Shown in pieces: positions 53,345 through 61,055 of a stretch of DNA of 64,000 nucleotides. Made by a program: the position numbers and the translations under genes. The DNA lies in NCBI GenBank assembly GCA_963736975.1, contig CAVTQY010000001.1:3534001-3598000 (forward strand), read 5' to 3'. Each line of letters starts with the position of its first letter. The first letter of the stretch is position 1. This stretch comes from CAVTQY01 sp963736975 (GTDB taxonomy: Bacteria; Pseudomonadota; Alphaproteobacteria; Acetobacterales; Acetobacteraceae). Under the pieces are notes generated by a model. The model had not been told where the DNA came from. It searched no databases and worked only from the letters and a program-made list of their open reading frames with translations.

Positions 53345-53905
53345 ATGAACCAAACTCCATGGCGCGCCGACCCTCTCGTCTGGGGTCATGGACCCCGCGT
53401 GTTCGAGGCATTCCTCGAACCAACCTGCCTTTATTCCGTGAAGGCGTTCGGTAAACTCGATGACCTGCTCGCCCAGGCCGGTGAGGACCGCATCACCATT
53501 AAGATCCGCCTTCACTCCCAACCCTGGCACATGTACTCGGGCGTGATCGTGCGCTGCATTCTGGCCGCCTCCACGCTCGAAAGCGGCAAGCAGGCAGCGA
53601 AGTCCGTCATGGCGGCGGTCGCCGCACACCGTGAAGAATTCGAATTCGACCGCCATTGCGGCGGCCCGAATCTCAACGCCACTCCTGATGACATCATCAA
53701 CCGCATCGAGAATTACAGCGGACTGAAACTTGCCGATGCCTTCGCGATTCCCGATCTCGACCGCGAGATCAAATGGCACTGCAAATGTTCCCGCCAGAAC
53801 GGTATCCATGTCTCGCCGACTTTCATGATCGATGGGCTGGTGCAGCCCGACATGGGCAGTGGGGACACGATCTCCGATTGGGTATCGCGTCTGCTGAAGA
53901 ACTGA
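53345..53905 (+). CDS. DsbA-like thioredoxin-fold protein with CxxS motif
   Basis: A 186-residue protein of the DsbA/thioredoxin_4 type: EAFLEPTCLYSVKAFGKL holds the active-site position, and the cis-Pro region is HVSPTFMIDGLVQPDM. The expected CxxC is C-L-Y-S, so it has only one redox Cys there. Others (VRCILAAS, RHCGG, HCKCSR) could substitute or bind metal. No signal peptide is present, unlike true DsbA. It is followed by a VOC protein and an aldo-keto reductase on the same strand, with gaps of 75 and 25 bp, a possible operon. Confidence 0.8.
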   Translation: MNQTPWRADPLVWGHGPRVFEAFLEPTCLYSVKAFGKLDDLLAQAGEDRITIKIRLHSQPWHMYSGVIVRCILAASTLESGKQAAKSVMAAVAAHREEFEFDRHCGGPNLNATPDDIINRIENYSGLKLADAFAIPDLDREIKWHCKCSRQNGIHVSPTFMIDGLVQPDMGSGDTISDWVSRLLKN

Positions 53906-53980
53906 TGCCGCCGGGGCGGTTCTTCTCGGCGCCGGCAAACTGTGCTCTGTTCGTGGCGCAGCGACAAGGAGGAAAACCGA

Positions 53981-54367
53981 ATGTTCAGCCATGTCATGAT
54001 CGGCAGCAACGACATCGCCCGATCGAAGAAATTTTACGATGCCGTGCTTGGCGCTATCGGCGCTAAACCCGGCACGCAGGACGCCAAGGGCCGCCTGATC
54101 TACGCCCATAACGACGGGTTGTTGATGGTAAGCAAACCCATCGATGGCAAGCCGGCCACGCACGCCAACGGCGGCACGATCGGCTTCGCGGTGGCAAATC
54201 CGGAACAAGCCGCCGCCTGGCATAAAGCGGGAGTCGAAAACGGCGGCACGGCGATCGAGGACCCGCCGGGCGTTCGCCAGGGCGGCGCCGGCCCATTCTA
54301 CCTTGCGTATCTTCGCGATCCAGACGGCAACAAGCTCTGCGCTCTTCACCGCATGCCGGCTGCCTGA
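53981..54367 (+). CDS. VOC/glyoxalase-family protein
   Basis: A 128-residue single-domain VOC protein: HVMIGSNDIARSKKFYDAVL, GGTIGFAVANPEQAAAWHKA, and YLAYLRDPDGNKLCALHRMP, with His, Glu and Asp positions typical of metal-binding glyoxalase/dioxygenase folds. The substrate is unknown. GGAGG lies about eight bases before the ATG. It sits between the DsbA-like and aldo-keto reductase genes. Confidence 0.88.
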   Translation: MFSHVMIGSNDIARSKKFYDAVLGAIGAKPGTQDAKGRLIYAHNDGLLMVSKPIDGKPATHANGGTIGFAVANPEQAAAWHKAGVENGGTAIEDPPGVRQGGAGPFYLAYLRDPDGNKLCALHRMPAA

Positions 54368-54392
54368 CAACCCTGAGAAAGGATCATCCACA

Positions 54393-55331
54393 GTGGAACT
54401 GCGCAACCTGGGCCGGTCCGGCCTGCGCGTCTCGACGATCGGCCTCGGTTGCAACAATTTCGGCGGACGCATAGACCTCGAAGCCACGCGCAAGGTCATC
54501 CACAAGGCGCTCGACGTCGGCATCACCCTGTTCGATACCGCCGATGCCTACGGCGAGCGCGGCGGATCGGAAACCTGCATGGGCCAGGTCCTCGGGGACG
54601 CGCGAAAGCGCATTGTCCTGGCGACCAAATTCGGCCTGCCAATGGACGACACCGGCGAAGCCGAAGGCGGCTCGCGCCGCTACATCTTCACCGCCGTGGA
54701 AGCGAGCCTGCGGCGCCTCCAGACCGACTGGATCGACCTCTACCAACTGCACCGCGCCGATCCGAGCACGCCGATCGAGGAAACGCTGCGCGCTCTCGAA
54801 GATCTCTCGCGCGCCGGCAAGATCCGCTACTACGGCTGCTCGAACCTACCCGCATGGCAGGTGGTCGAGGCTCAGTGGACCGCGAAGACGCTGAACCTCG
54901 CCGGTTTCGTTTCGTGTCAGGATGAATATTCGCTGCTCGTGCGCGATGCAGAGCGCGACCTGATGCCGGCAATGCGCACCTATGGTCTCGGCCTCCTGCC
55001 CTATTTCCCGCTCGCCAGCGGACTGCTCACCGGCAAATACCGGCGCAACATGCCGCTCCCCCAGAAGGCGCGGCTGACCAAAACGCAGCGTCTCGCCGAC
55101 CGCTACCTCACGGAAACGAATTGGACGAAATCGGGAAAGCTCATTGATTTCGCCGAAACGCACGGGCGCACGCCTCTCGACCTTGCGTTCGGTTGGCTCC
55201 TCGCCAGGGCGCCCGTCGCCAGCGTGATTGCCGGGGCGACAAAGCCCGAGCAAATCGAGCAGAACGCCAGGGCCGGAGCGTGGAAACTGACCGAGGACGA
55301 ACTGGCCGAGATCGACCGCATCACGCTGTAA
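54393..55331 (+). CDS. Aldo/keto reductase
   Basis: A 312-residue NADPH-dependent oxidoreductase of the (beta/alpha)8 aldo-keto reductase family. Catalytic tetrad positions are visible: Asp and Tyr in LFDTADAYGERGG, Lys in VLATKFGLP, and His in DLYQLHRADPSTP. The coenzyme-binding C-terminus has SVIAGATKPEQIEQNA. It starts with GTG 25 bp after the VOC gene, preceded by GAGAAAGGA. The family reduces a wide range of carbonyls; the substrate is not evident. Confidence 0.92.
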   Translation: MELRNLGRSGLRVSTIGLGCNNFGGRIDLEATRKVIHKALDVGITLFDTADAYGERGGSETCMGQVLGDARKRIVLATKFGLPMDDTGEAEGGSRRYIFTAVEASLRRLQTDWIDLYQLHRADPSTPIEETLRALEDLSRAGKIRYYGCSNLPAWQVVEAQWTAKTLNLAGFVSCQDEYSLLVRDAERDLMPAMRTYGLGLLPYFPLASGLLTGKYRRNMPLPQKARLTKTQRLADRYLTETNWTKSGKLIDFAETHGRTPLDLAFGWLLARAPVASVIAGATKPEQIEQNARAGAWKLTEDELAEIDRITL

Positions 55332-55344
55332 AATAACTCCTCAT

Positions 55345-55360
55345 GCCGGCGAAAGCCGGC
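55345..55360. repeat. REP-like hairpin 'gccggc-gaaa-gccggc'
   Basis: Six-bp self-complementary GCCGGC arms with a GAAA loop, 13 bases after the aldo-keto reductase stop codon. It matches the element after the CoA-transferase gene at 52255-52276 in shape, loop and position. Confidence 0.65.
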
Positions 55361-55409
55361 AACCAGGGTGCGCCACCGCAATCCATCTCCGTTAGTCATA
55401 CTAAAATCC

Positions 55410-55439
55410 TTGACATGTAATCTAATCTCATGTTACATG
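55410..55439 (+). promoter_or_regulatory. Sigma-70-like promoter embedded in an inverted repeat (putative operator)
   Basis: A consensus -35 TTGACA (55410-55415) and a -10-like TTACAT (55433-55438) are spaced by 17 bp. They overlap the arms of an inverted repeat, CATGTAA (55414-55420) and TTACATG (55433-55439). An AT-rich stretch separates them. A dimeric regulator binding the repeat would cover both promoter elements. The downstream gene starts at 55471. Confidence 0.6.
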
Positions 55440-55470
55440 AACCGGCCACCCAGACAGCGGACAGCGCATC

Positions 55471-56100
55471 ATGACCCAGCCCGCCGCACAGCTCGACACC
55501 GCCATCATCGAGCACCTGCTCGACACCATCATGAAATGCAGCCCGCCTCAGCCCGGCGAGAACCTGCACGACCGCACCATGCGCCGGAACATCGCCCGGC
55601 TCAGCCTGCTCGCCGCCAAGCCCGCCGACGCGCTGCAGGCCCAGCTCGTCGCCCGCGCCCTCATCGCCGAGAACGCCGCCACCGACGCCTTCCGCCGCGC
55701 CGCCTCGCCGGACGTTCCGGACGCCATCGCCACCCGCCTCCGCTCCAATGCGATCGCCCTCTCGCGGGAGGCACGCACCACCTTGCGCCAGGTCGAACAG
55801 ATGCAGGCCCCGCCCAAGGACCCGCCGACGCGCGCCCCCCGGAAAACCTTGCCCGCGGCCCGGGCGGAGGTAGCCGGAACGCCGGCGAACGCCGTCACGG
55901 AAAAAGCAGCTCCGCCCCAATCCAACCCCGTCCCTGGATCACGCATCCCGCGCGCCGCCTGGCAGTGCCCGGACAAGCGCTGGGACGAGATGACGATGGA
56001 AGAGCGGCGCAAAGCCTTCGGCTACCGCTACGATCCCATCACCGACACCGTGCCGCCGCCCGAGACCGAAGCAGGTCTGACCGGAACGCATCCAGTTTAG
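55471..56100 (+). CDS. Hypothetical protein, helical N-terminus and Pro/Ala-rich middle
   Basis: A 209-residue protein with no family I recognise. The N-terminal 110 residues are helical and Ala/Arg-rich (IEHLLDTIMKC, MRRNIARLSLLAAKPADAL, LREVEQ-like TTLRQVEQMQ). A Pro/Ala-rich linker follows, and a compact C-terminal stretch reads AAWQCPDKRWDEMTMEERRK then AFGYRYDPITD. It stands alone between convergent and divergent neighbours, with its own promoter-like sequence upstream. Codon use resembles that of the neighbours. Confidence 0.65.
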   Translation: MTQPAAQLDTAIIEHLLDTIMKCSPPQPGENLHDRTMRRNIARLSLLAAKPADALQAQLVARALIAENAATDAFRRAASPDVPDAIATRLRSNAIALSREARTTLRQVEQMQAPPKDPPTRAPRKTLPAARAEVAGTPANAVTEKAAPPQSNPVPGSRIPRAAWQCPDKRWDEMTMEERRKAFGYRYDPITDTVPPPETEAGLTGTHPV

Positions 56101-56120
56101 GCGAGACGGTACAATCGCGC

Positions 56121-56456
56121 CTAAAGGACCTTCGCAGCAAACGGCGGCAACAGATCCGGCGCCTCGAACTCGATTACCCAGATGTCCGGGTCATAGCGCA
56201 TCTGCCGCGCGACATACGCGTCCACCGCCGCCTGCTCCACGGCAGCCGCGCCCGTCGCGCGCATCCATGCCGGCGAACCATCGGCGGCACGCACCTGCGA
56301 CAATACGCACATCCCATCACGTCCGCGCAGCACAACCAGGATGCCGCCCGAATCCGCGTCGCCCTTGCGCAGCACCACCCCAGGCCTGCCGTCGACATCG
56401 CCCATCCGCAACGCTGCGCGCACCCAAAGTCCCGTCTTGAGCCGCGATTCACTCAT
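56121..56456 (-). CDS. DUF1491 family protein
   Basis: A 111-residue protein of a family confined mainly to alphaproteobacteria: opening SRLKTGLWVRAALRMGDVDG, then LRKGDADSGGILVVLRGRDG, SPAWMRATGAA and PDIWVIEFEAPDLLPPF at the C-terminus. The function is unknown. The ATG is chosen at MSESRLKTGL; the open frame extends 45 bases upstream without similarity. It is divergent from the ABC ATPase gene and convergent with the hypothetical gene before it. Confidence 0.85.
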   Translation of the reverse strand: MSESRLKTGLWVRAALRMGDVDGRPGVVLRKGDADSGGILVVLRGRDGMCVLSQVRAADGSPAWMRATGAAAVEQAAVDAYVARQMRYDPDIWVIEFEAPDLLPPFAAKVL

Positions 56457-56509
56457 CGTGCCGCTCAGGATAGGATGCCGCCCCCACCAGCCCAACCCCA
56501 AGGACCGAC

Positions 56510-57247
56510 GTGCTGCGACTCCGCCGCATCGGCCGCCGCTTCGAGAGCGTGGAGGCCCTCCGGGACGTCACCCTGGACATCGCGGCCGGCGATTTCGTCG
56601 CTTTGCTCGGCCCCTCCGGCTGCGGCAAATCGACCTTGCTGCGGCTGATTGCCGGGCTCGACCACCCGGACAGCGGCAAGCTTGAGTGGGAAACCGGACA
56701 CCCGCCCGCGCCCGGCGACATCGGTTTCGTGTTCCAGGATGCAACACTGCTGCCCTGGGCAAGCGCCGAGGATAACGTGTTTCTGCCGCTGCGGCTGCGT
56801 GGTTTCAGCCGTGACCGGGCAATGCCGGAGGTGCGCGCCGCGCTCGCCCAGGTCGGGCTCGTGGGTTTCGAGCAGGCACGGTCGCGCCAGCTTTCCGGCG
56901 GCATGCGCATGCGCGTCTCGCTTGCGCGTGCGCTGGTGACGCGTCCGCGCCTGCTGCTGATGGACGAGCCGTTCGCCGCACTCGATGAGTTCACGCGCCA
57001 TCGGCTGCAAGCGGACCTGTTGACATTGTGGCAGGCGGCCGGCTGCACCGTGGTGTTCGTGACCCACTCGATCTATGAGGCAGCCTTCCTCGCCCGACGC
57101 ATCGTCCTGATGACGCCGCGCCCCGGACGCATCGCGCGGGAGATCGCGTCGCCGCTCACACCCGGACCGGATACGCGGTTCGAGCCTGCCTATGCCGCGC
57201 TGGTGGCGGCGATGTCGCGCGCACTGGCCGAGGTGCAGGCGGCGTGA
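56510..57247 (+). CDS. ABC transporter ATPase, nitrate/sulfonate/taurine-type
   Basis: A 245-residue importer ATPase. Walker A is GPSGCGKST, the Q-loop IGFVFQDATLLPWASAEDNV is characteristic of the SsuB/TauB/ThiZ group, the signature is QLSGGMRMRVSLARALV, Walker B LLLMDEPFAALDEFTR and the switch TVVFVTHSIYEAAFLA. It starts with GTG and overlaps the permease gene by ATGA-type overlap (four bases). No binding protein is adjacent, so the substrate (sulfonate, nitrate or thiamine precursor) is open. Confidence 0.9.
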   Translation: MLRLRRIGRRFESVEALRDVTLDIAAGDFVALLGPSGCGKSTLLRLIAGLDHPDSGKLEWETGHPPAPGDIGFVFQDATLLPWASAEDNVFLPLRLRGFSRDRAMPEVRAALAQVGLVGFEQARSRQLSGGMRMRVSLARALVTRPRLLLMDEPFAALDEFTRHRLQADLLTLWQAAGCTVVFVTHSIYEAAFLARRIVLMTPRPGRIAREIASPLTPGPDTRFEPAYAALVAAMSRALAEVQAA

Positions 57248-58005
57248 TCCGCACCGAACGGGTCGCGCCGATCGTGCTGGGCCTGATCGTTCTGACCGCA
57301 TGGCAGGCGGTGGTCAGCGTGTTCGCGATTCCGCCTTACCTGTTGCCAGGCCCGGTCGCGATCCTCGGTGCCTTCGCGGCCGACCCGCTGGGGTTGCTCG
57401 GTGCACTGGGCTCGACCCTGATCGTGACCGGCGCGGCGCTGGCGGCGGCCGCGTTTTTGGGCGTGCTGATGGCGCTGGCGATGGAACTCAGCCGGGTGGC
57501 GCGCGCGGCGATCCAACCCTGGGCGGTCGTCCTGCAGGTCACGCCGATCGTGGCGATCGCACCCCTGATCATCGTGCTGGTGGGCGATCCGTTCGCCGCA
57601 TTGGTCGCATGTGCAACCATTGTTGCCTTCTTCCCGGTCTTCGCCAACACGGTCGCCGGGCTCGGCTCTGCCGTACCGGAGCTGGACGCGTTGTTCCGCC
57701 TGTACGGCGCCGGCCGCTGGCGGACCTTGTGGCTGCTGCGGGTGCCGCTTGCGCTGCCCTTTTTCCTGGCGGGCCTGCGCATCTCCGGCGGGCTCGCTCT
57801 GGTGGGAGCAGTGGTGGCGGAGTTCGTCGCCGGTTCGGGCGGGTTCGCCTCGGGACTTGCGTATCGCATCCTGGAGGCGGGTTACCGGCTGGAAATCCCC
57901 CGCATGTTCGCCGCCCTGGTGCTGCTGGCGGTCGCCGGGATAGCGATCAATGCGGCGCTCGGCGGGTTTGCGCGGTTCGTGTTGCGCCGGCACGGCGAAG
58001 CCTGA
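57244..58005 (+). CDS. ABC transporter permease, SsuC/TauC/ThiX type
   Basis: A 253-residue inner-membrane permease with about six hydrophobic helices. The EAA-like cytoplasmic loop is in LDALFRLYGAGRWRTLWLLR followed by VPLALPFFLAGLRISGG; the start region has PPYLLPGPVAILGAFAADP. It pairs with the ATPase encoded just upstream. It starts with GTG overlapping the ATPase stop. Confidence 0.89.
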   Translation: MIRTERVAPIVLGLIVLTAWQAVVSVFAIPPYLLPGPVAILGAFAADPLGLLGALGSTLIVTGAALAAAAFLGVLMALAMELSRVARAAIQPWAVVLQVTPIVAIAPLIIVLVGDPFAALVACATIVAFFPVFANTVAGLGSAVPELDALFRLYGAGRWRTLWLLRVPLALPFFLAGLRISGGLALVGAVVAEFVAGSGGFASGLAYRILEAGYRLEIPRMFAALVLLAVAGIAINAALGGFARFVLRRHGEA

Positions 58006-58052
58006 GCAGCTCGGCCTTGAACCGGGCCGCCGGCGCTGCCAGAACGCCTCCC

Positions 58053-58275
58053 ATGGTGAAACCCACGAAGACCCTGAGCGACGGCCAGCGCGCTTACGAG
58101 GCAAAGCGCGCCGCAAAGGCCGGCATGAGCTTGGAGAAATGGCTCGAATCGAAAGCAGCGCCAGCAGGAGATCGAGGCGCGCTCACGCGAGAAAGCGAGT
58201 GCCGCGCCAGCCAAAGCGGCGAAGAGGCCCGGCTTCTTCGGCCGCCTGTTGGAACGGGCGCACAAGCCGCTGTAG
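58053..58275 (+). pseudogene. Small basic helical protein, one extra base in the middle
   Basis: The frame from the ATG gives MVKPTKTLSDGQRAYEAKRA then AKAGMSLEKWLESK. Dropping one base of the AAA run at 58152-58154 continues QRQQEIEARSREKASAAPAK and then AAKRPGFFGRLLERAHKPL to TAG at 58273 (73 residues). As sequenced, the frame instead runs on into the DUF429 gene. The restored protein is Lys/Arg/Ala-rich and helical; the function is unknown. Confidence 0.6.
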
Positions 58276-59216
58276 CTGCGCTCGTTGCCCATGCCGATTG
58301 GAGCGTGGATGCGCGCAAGCGTTGGGTGGCGGTGGCGTGGTTCGTCGGCGGCGTCTGGCGAGTGGCCGCGCCGGCTCCGGTCGGCGACGTTGCCAGTTTC
58401 ATAGCGGGGCTGCGCCAGGAAGCCGCCGGCAGGGCAGTGGCGCTGGGGATCGATCTGCCGCTCGGTTTGCCGCGCGCCTATGCGGCCGCATTGCCCGAGC
58501 ATAGTTTTCCGCATTTTCTCGCCACGGCGGCGACGCGGCCGGATTTCTTCCGCGTCTGCACGACGCTCGCCGAGGTGACGCCCGATCGTCCTTTCTATCC
58601 GGACCGTGGCGTACGGGGAATGACACGGATGGCGCATGCCACGGCATTGGGTCTGGCCGGGACCGCCTTGCTGTCGCGCGCCTGCGACTGTGCCACCGCC
58701 GAGCGGCCCGCCGGCGCGCCGCTGTTCTGGACGTTGGGCGCCAACCAAACGGGGAAGGCGGCGATCGCCGGCTGGCGCGACATGCTCGTCCCGGCGCTGA
58801 CATCCGGGAAGGACGTTCGGCTGTGGCCTTTCCACGGAGGCTTACGTTCGCTGCTTCGGCCCGACGCGGTGGCAATCGCCGAGACCTACCCGGCGGAGGC
58901 GCTGCGCCATTTGCGGTTGCGGCTTTCCGGCAGCAAGCGGCGACAATCAGACCGAGCAGCCATCGGCCGCGGATTGCGTTACGCCATGGATGGGCTGTTG
59001 GCGGAGGCGGAGACGGATCTGGCGGTTGCGATCGAAACTGGATTCGGCGCGGACGCCTCTGGAGAAGATCGCTTCGACTGCCTGCTGGGCGTGTTGTGTG
59101 TGTTGAACGTGCTGGCCGGCAATCGTCCCGATACCTGCCCGGAGGATCCGTGGATCCAACGCTGGGAGGGCTGGGTGCTGGGGCAGACGGCGCTCCCCGG
59201 GAAAGCCTTCTCCTAA
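58272..59216 (+). CDS. DUF429-like protein, start unclear
   Basis: Resembles DUF429 (RNase H-like fold): the N-terminal AHADWSVDARKRWVAVAWF has the expected Asp-Trp strand, VALGIDLPLGLPRAYAAALP follows, then RPFYPDRGVRGMTRMAHATA, LFWTLGANQTGKAAIAGWRD, AIAETYPAEALRHLRL and DRFDCLLGVLCVLNVLAG. The real start cannot be placed: no ATG, GTG or TTG lies in frame just before the conserved strand. The nearest are GTG 58305 (too late) and the ATG of the small gene upstream. As sequenced, translation from 58053 would give a fusion of about 387 residues. Confidence 0.7.
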   Translation, partial: VAALVAHADWSVDARKRWVAVAWFVGGVWRVAAPAPVGDVASFIAGLRQEAAGRAVALGIDLPLGLPRAYAAALPEHSFPHFLATAATRPDFFRVCTTLAEVTPDRPFYPDRGVRGMTRMAHATALGLAGTALLSRACDCATAERPAGAPLFWTLGANQTGKAAIAGWRDMLVPALTSGKDVRLWPFHGGLRSLLRPDAVAIAETYPAEALRHLRLRLSGSKRRQSDRAAIGRGLRYAMDGLLAEAETDLAVAIETGFGADASGEDRFDCLLGVLCVLNVLAGNRPDTCPEDPWIQRWEGWVLGQTALPGKAFS

Positions 59217-59449
59217 GATGTGCACACGTTACCATGCTCAGCGTGGAAACCTTGAGCCTTGGCTTCCGCTTCCGGCGTGTACTTGCCTCCCTTGGACTTT
59301 CCGTACCATTTGCTGCCGGCGCAATGATAAATCTTCGATGGCGAGTTGACCCACACCTGCCCGGGGCCCGCCGGAGAGGGCCGTCTTTGCACGTAGCGGG
59401 CACGGTTGCGGCCTGAACGGCAGGCGACAAGAGCAATCGAGGGGCGCAA
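59213..59449 (-). pseudogene. Small secreted-type protein with conserved C-terminal domain, 5' part frame-broken
   Basis: The C-terminal half reads QVWVNSPSKIYHCAGSKWYG, KSKGGKYTPEAEAKAQGF, HAEHGNVC, a pattern I know from short bacterial secreted proteins with a 'W/YHC..KYYGKT.GKY' repeat. Upstream, a signal-peptide-like stretch (LLLSPAVQAATVPATCKDG) is in a different frame, and the presumed start (VKLAVAPL) in a third. At least two frame changes therefore separate start, signal and domain. The 78-residue open frame given here begins with TTG. It converges on DUF429, sharing two bases at the stops. Confidence 0.5.
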
Positions 59450-59621
59450 CTGCTAACTTCACCCAATACAAGTCGTAGTCAAAGAACGATATCGTTCCCA
59501 ACGACCAAGCATGGGCGCGAATACCCGCTAGGCGCCAAAGCGGCCGGATCACTAATCCGTGAACAGCCGCTGCAATGGAGAAACTTCGCTACAGTGTGGC
59601 TCGGGGAAGGGAGTATCCACA

Positions 59622-60056
59622 ATGAGCGGATTACTGGGCCATCTCGTCGGCAACATTCTCGCCGGCAGCCAAACTGGCGGTCAGCCATCGGCGATCTCCG
59701 GCATGATTCAACAGATCGTCGCGGGCGGTACGGGAGGCACGGGCGGCGTTGCGGCGCTTGTCTCCAAATTCGAGGCTGCCGGCCTGGGGCCGCAGGTGCA
59801 GTCCTGGGTTGGTAACGGCCAAAACCAACCGGTCTCGACGGATCAACTGACCAAGGTGTTCTCACCGGACGAAATTCAGACTTGGGCGACGCAAGCCGGC
59901 ACAAGCCCGAACGCCATTCTCCAGGTCCTTTCGGAGGCGCTTCCCAAAGCCGTGGACCACGTGACGCCCGGCGGCCAGGTGCCTGCGCAAACGGCGGATC
60001 TTACGGGCATGCTGCGGCAATTCATGCAGACGCACGGCCTGCCTGCCAACGCCTGA
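59622..60056 (+). CDS. YidB/DUF937 family protein
   Basis: A 144-residue protein of the YidB-like DUF937 family: SGLLGHLVGNILAGSQ at the start, a Gly-rich linker (VAGGTGGTGGVAALVSKFEA), AGLGPQVQSWVGNGQNQPVS and QLTKVFSPDEIQTWATQAG. Its function is unknown, perhaps a helical-bundle stress or envelope protein. GGGAAGGGAG lies upstream of the ATG. It is convergent with panE, the stop codons lying next to each other. Confidence 0.87.
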   Translation: MSGLLGHLVGNILAGSQTGGQPSAISGMIQQIVAGGTGGTGGVAALVSKFEAAGLGPQVQSWVGNGQNQPVSTDQLTKVFSPDEIQTWATQAGTSPNAILQVLSEALPKAVDHVTPGGQVPAQTADLTGMLRQFMQTHGLPANA

Positions 60057-61055
60057 TTACGAAGGCGCGTCAACGCCCTCCGCGTACAGCCCCGCTGCCC
60101 GCGCACGAACCTTGATCAGCGACACCAGCAAATCGAGCGTCGGTGTCGCCACACCCACCATGCGCGCCATCTCCAGCGGCACTGTATAGAGCGCGTCGAT
60201 CTCCATCGGCCGGCCCGCCTGCAGATCCTGCAGGATGCTCGGCCGGTGCGCCAGCGCTGTATTGATGGTGACCGTGCGTTCGACGTCAATTGCCGGAGCG
60301 CGGCCCATGGCGCGCGCCACCGCCTCGGCCTCGGCCAACATGCGGCGCGATGTCGCGACCAATTCCGGCTCCTGATGCGTGTCCCGCACCGGTGTCTGCG
60401 TCAACACGCACATCGGCCCGGCGCTCAGGTTGAAGATCAGCTTCTGCCAGATCAGGTCGCGGATGCGCTCGGTGACATTGACCGGAAGCCCGGCGGCGCG
60501 AAACGCGTCGGCCAAAGCCTGCACCCGCGGCGACAACGACCCGTCCGGCTCACCAAACGTCACCCCAAGTGTCTCGCCGCTGACCATGCGCACAACGCCC
60601 GGCGCGGGCACGGAGCTTGCCGGCCATGCAATGCCGCCGATCACGCGATCACCGACGGCGCGCCACATTGCGTCGTTTGGATCCAGCCGCGCGAGCCGGC
60701 GTCCCTCCATCGCGCCGCCATGGGCGCGGAAATACCACCAGGGAATGCCGTTCATCACGAACGCAACCGATGTGTCCCGGCGAAGCAACGGCCCAATCGC
60801 CGCGGCAACCGATGGCAGCGCCGGCGCCTTAACCGCAACGATCACCGCATCCTGCGCGCCGAGTTCGGCCGGAACGTCGCTCGCCGCCGGCTTGGCGGTA
60901 ACCGTGCGCGCCTGCAGTTCGACACTAAGGCCGTGCGCGCGGATCGCGGCGAGATGCGCGCCGCGCGCCACCACGGAGACCTGCGCCTCGCTTTCCGCCA
61001 ACAGACCGGCGATCCAGCCGCCAATCGCGCCGGCGCCGAAGACGCAGATTTTCAC
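60057..61055 (-). CDS. 2-dehydropantoate 2-reductase family protein
   Basis: A 332-residue NADPH-dependent reductase of the ketopantoate reductase (PanE/ApbA) family. The nucleotide-binding motif is MKICVFGAGAIGGWIAGLLA, the catalytic Lys region is RDLIWQKLIFNLSAGPM, and the C-terminal acid-bearing stretch is HRPSILQDLQAGRPMEIDAL. It either makes pantoate for coenzyme A or acts on another 2-oxo acid; many paralogues exist. The start overlaps the stop of the M20 amidohydrolase by ATGA, so the two are cotranscribed, which is unusual for a dedicated panE. Confidence 0.88.
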   Translation of the reverse strand: MKICVFGAGAIGGWIAGLLAESEAQVSVVARGAHLAAIRAHGLSVELQARTVTAKPAASDVPAELGAQDAVIVAVKAPALPSVAAAIGPLLRRDTSVAFVMNGIPWWYFRAHGGAMEGRRLARLDPNDAMWRAVGDRVIGGIAWPASSVPAPGVVRMVSGETLGVTFGEPDGSLSPRVQALADAFRAAGLPVNVTERIRDLIWQKLIFNLSAGPMCVLTQTPVRDTHQEPELVATSRRMLAEAEAVARAMGRAPAIDVERTVTINTALAHRPSILQDLQAGRPMEIDALYTVPLEMARMVGVATPTLDLLVSLIKVRARAAGLYAEGVDAPS

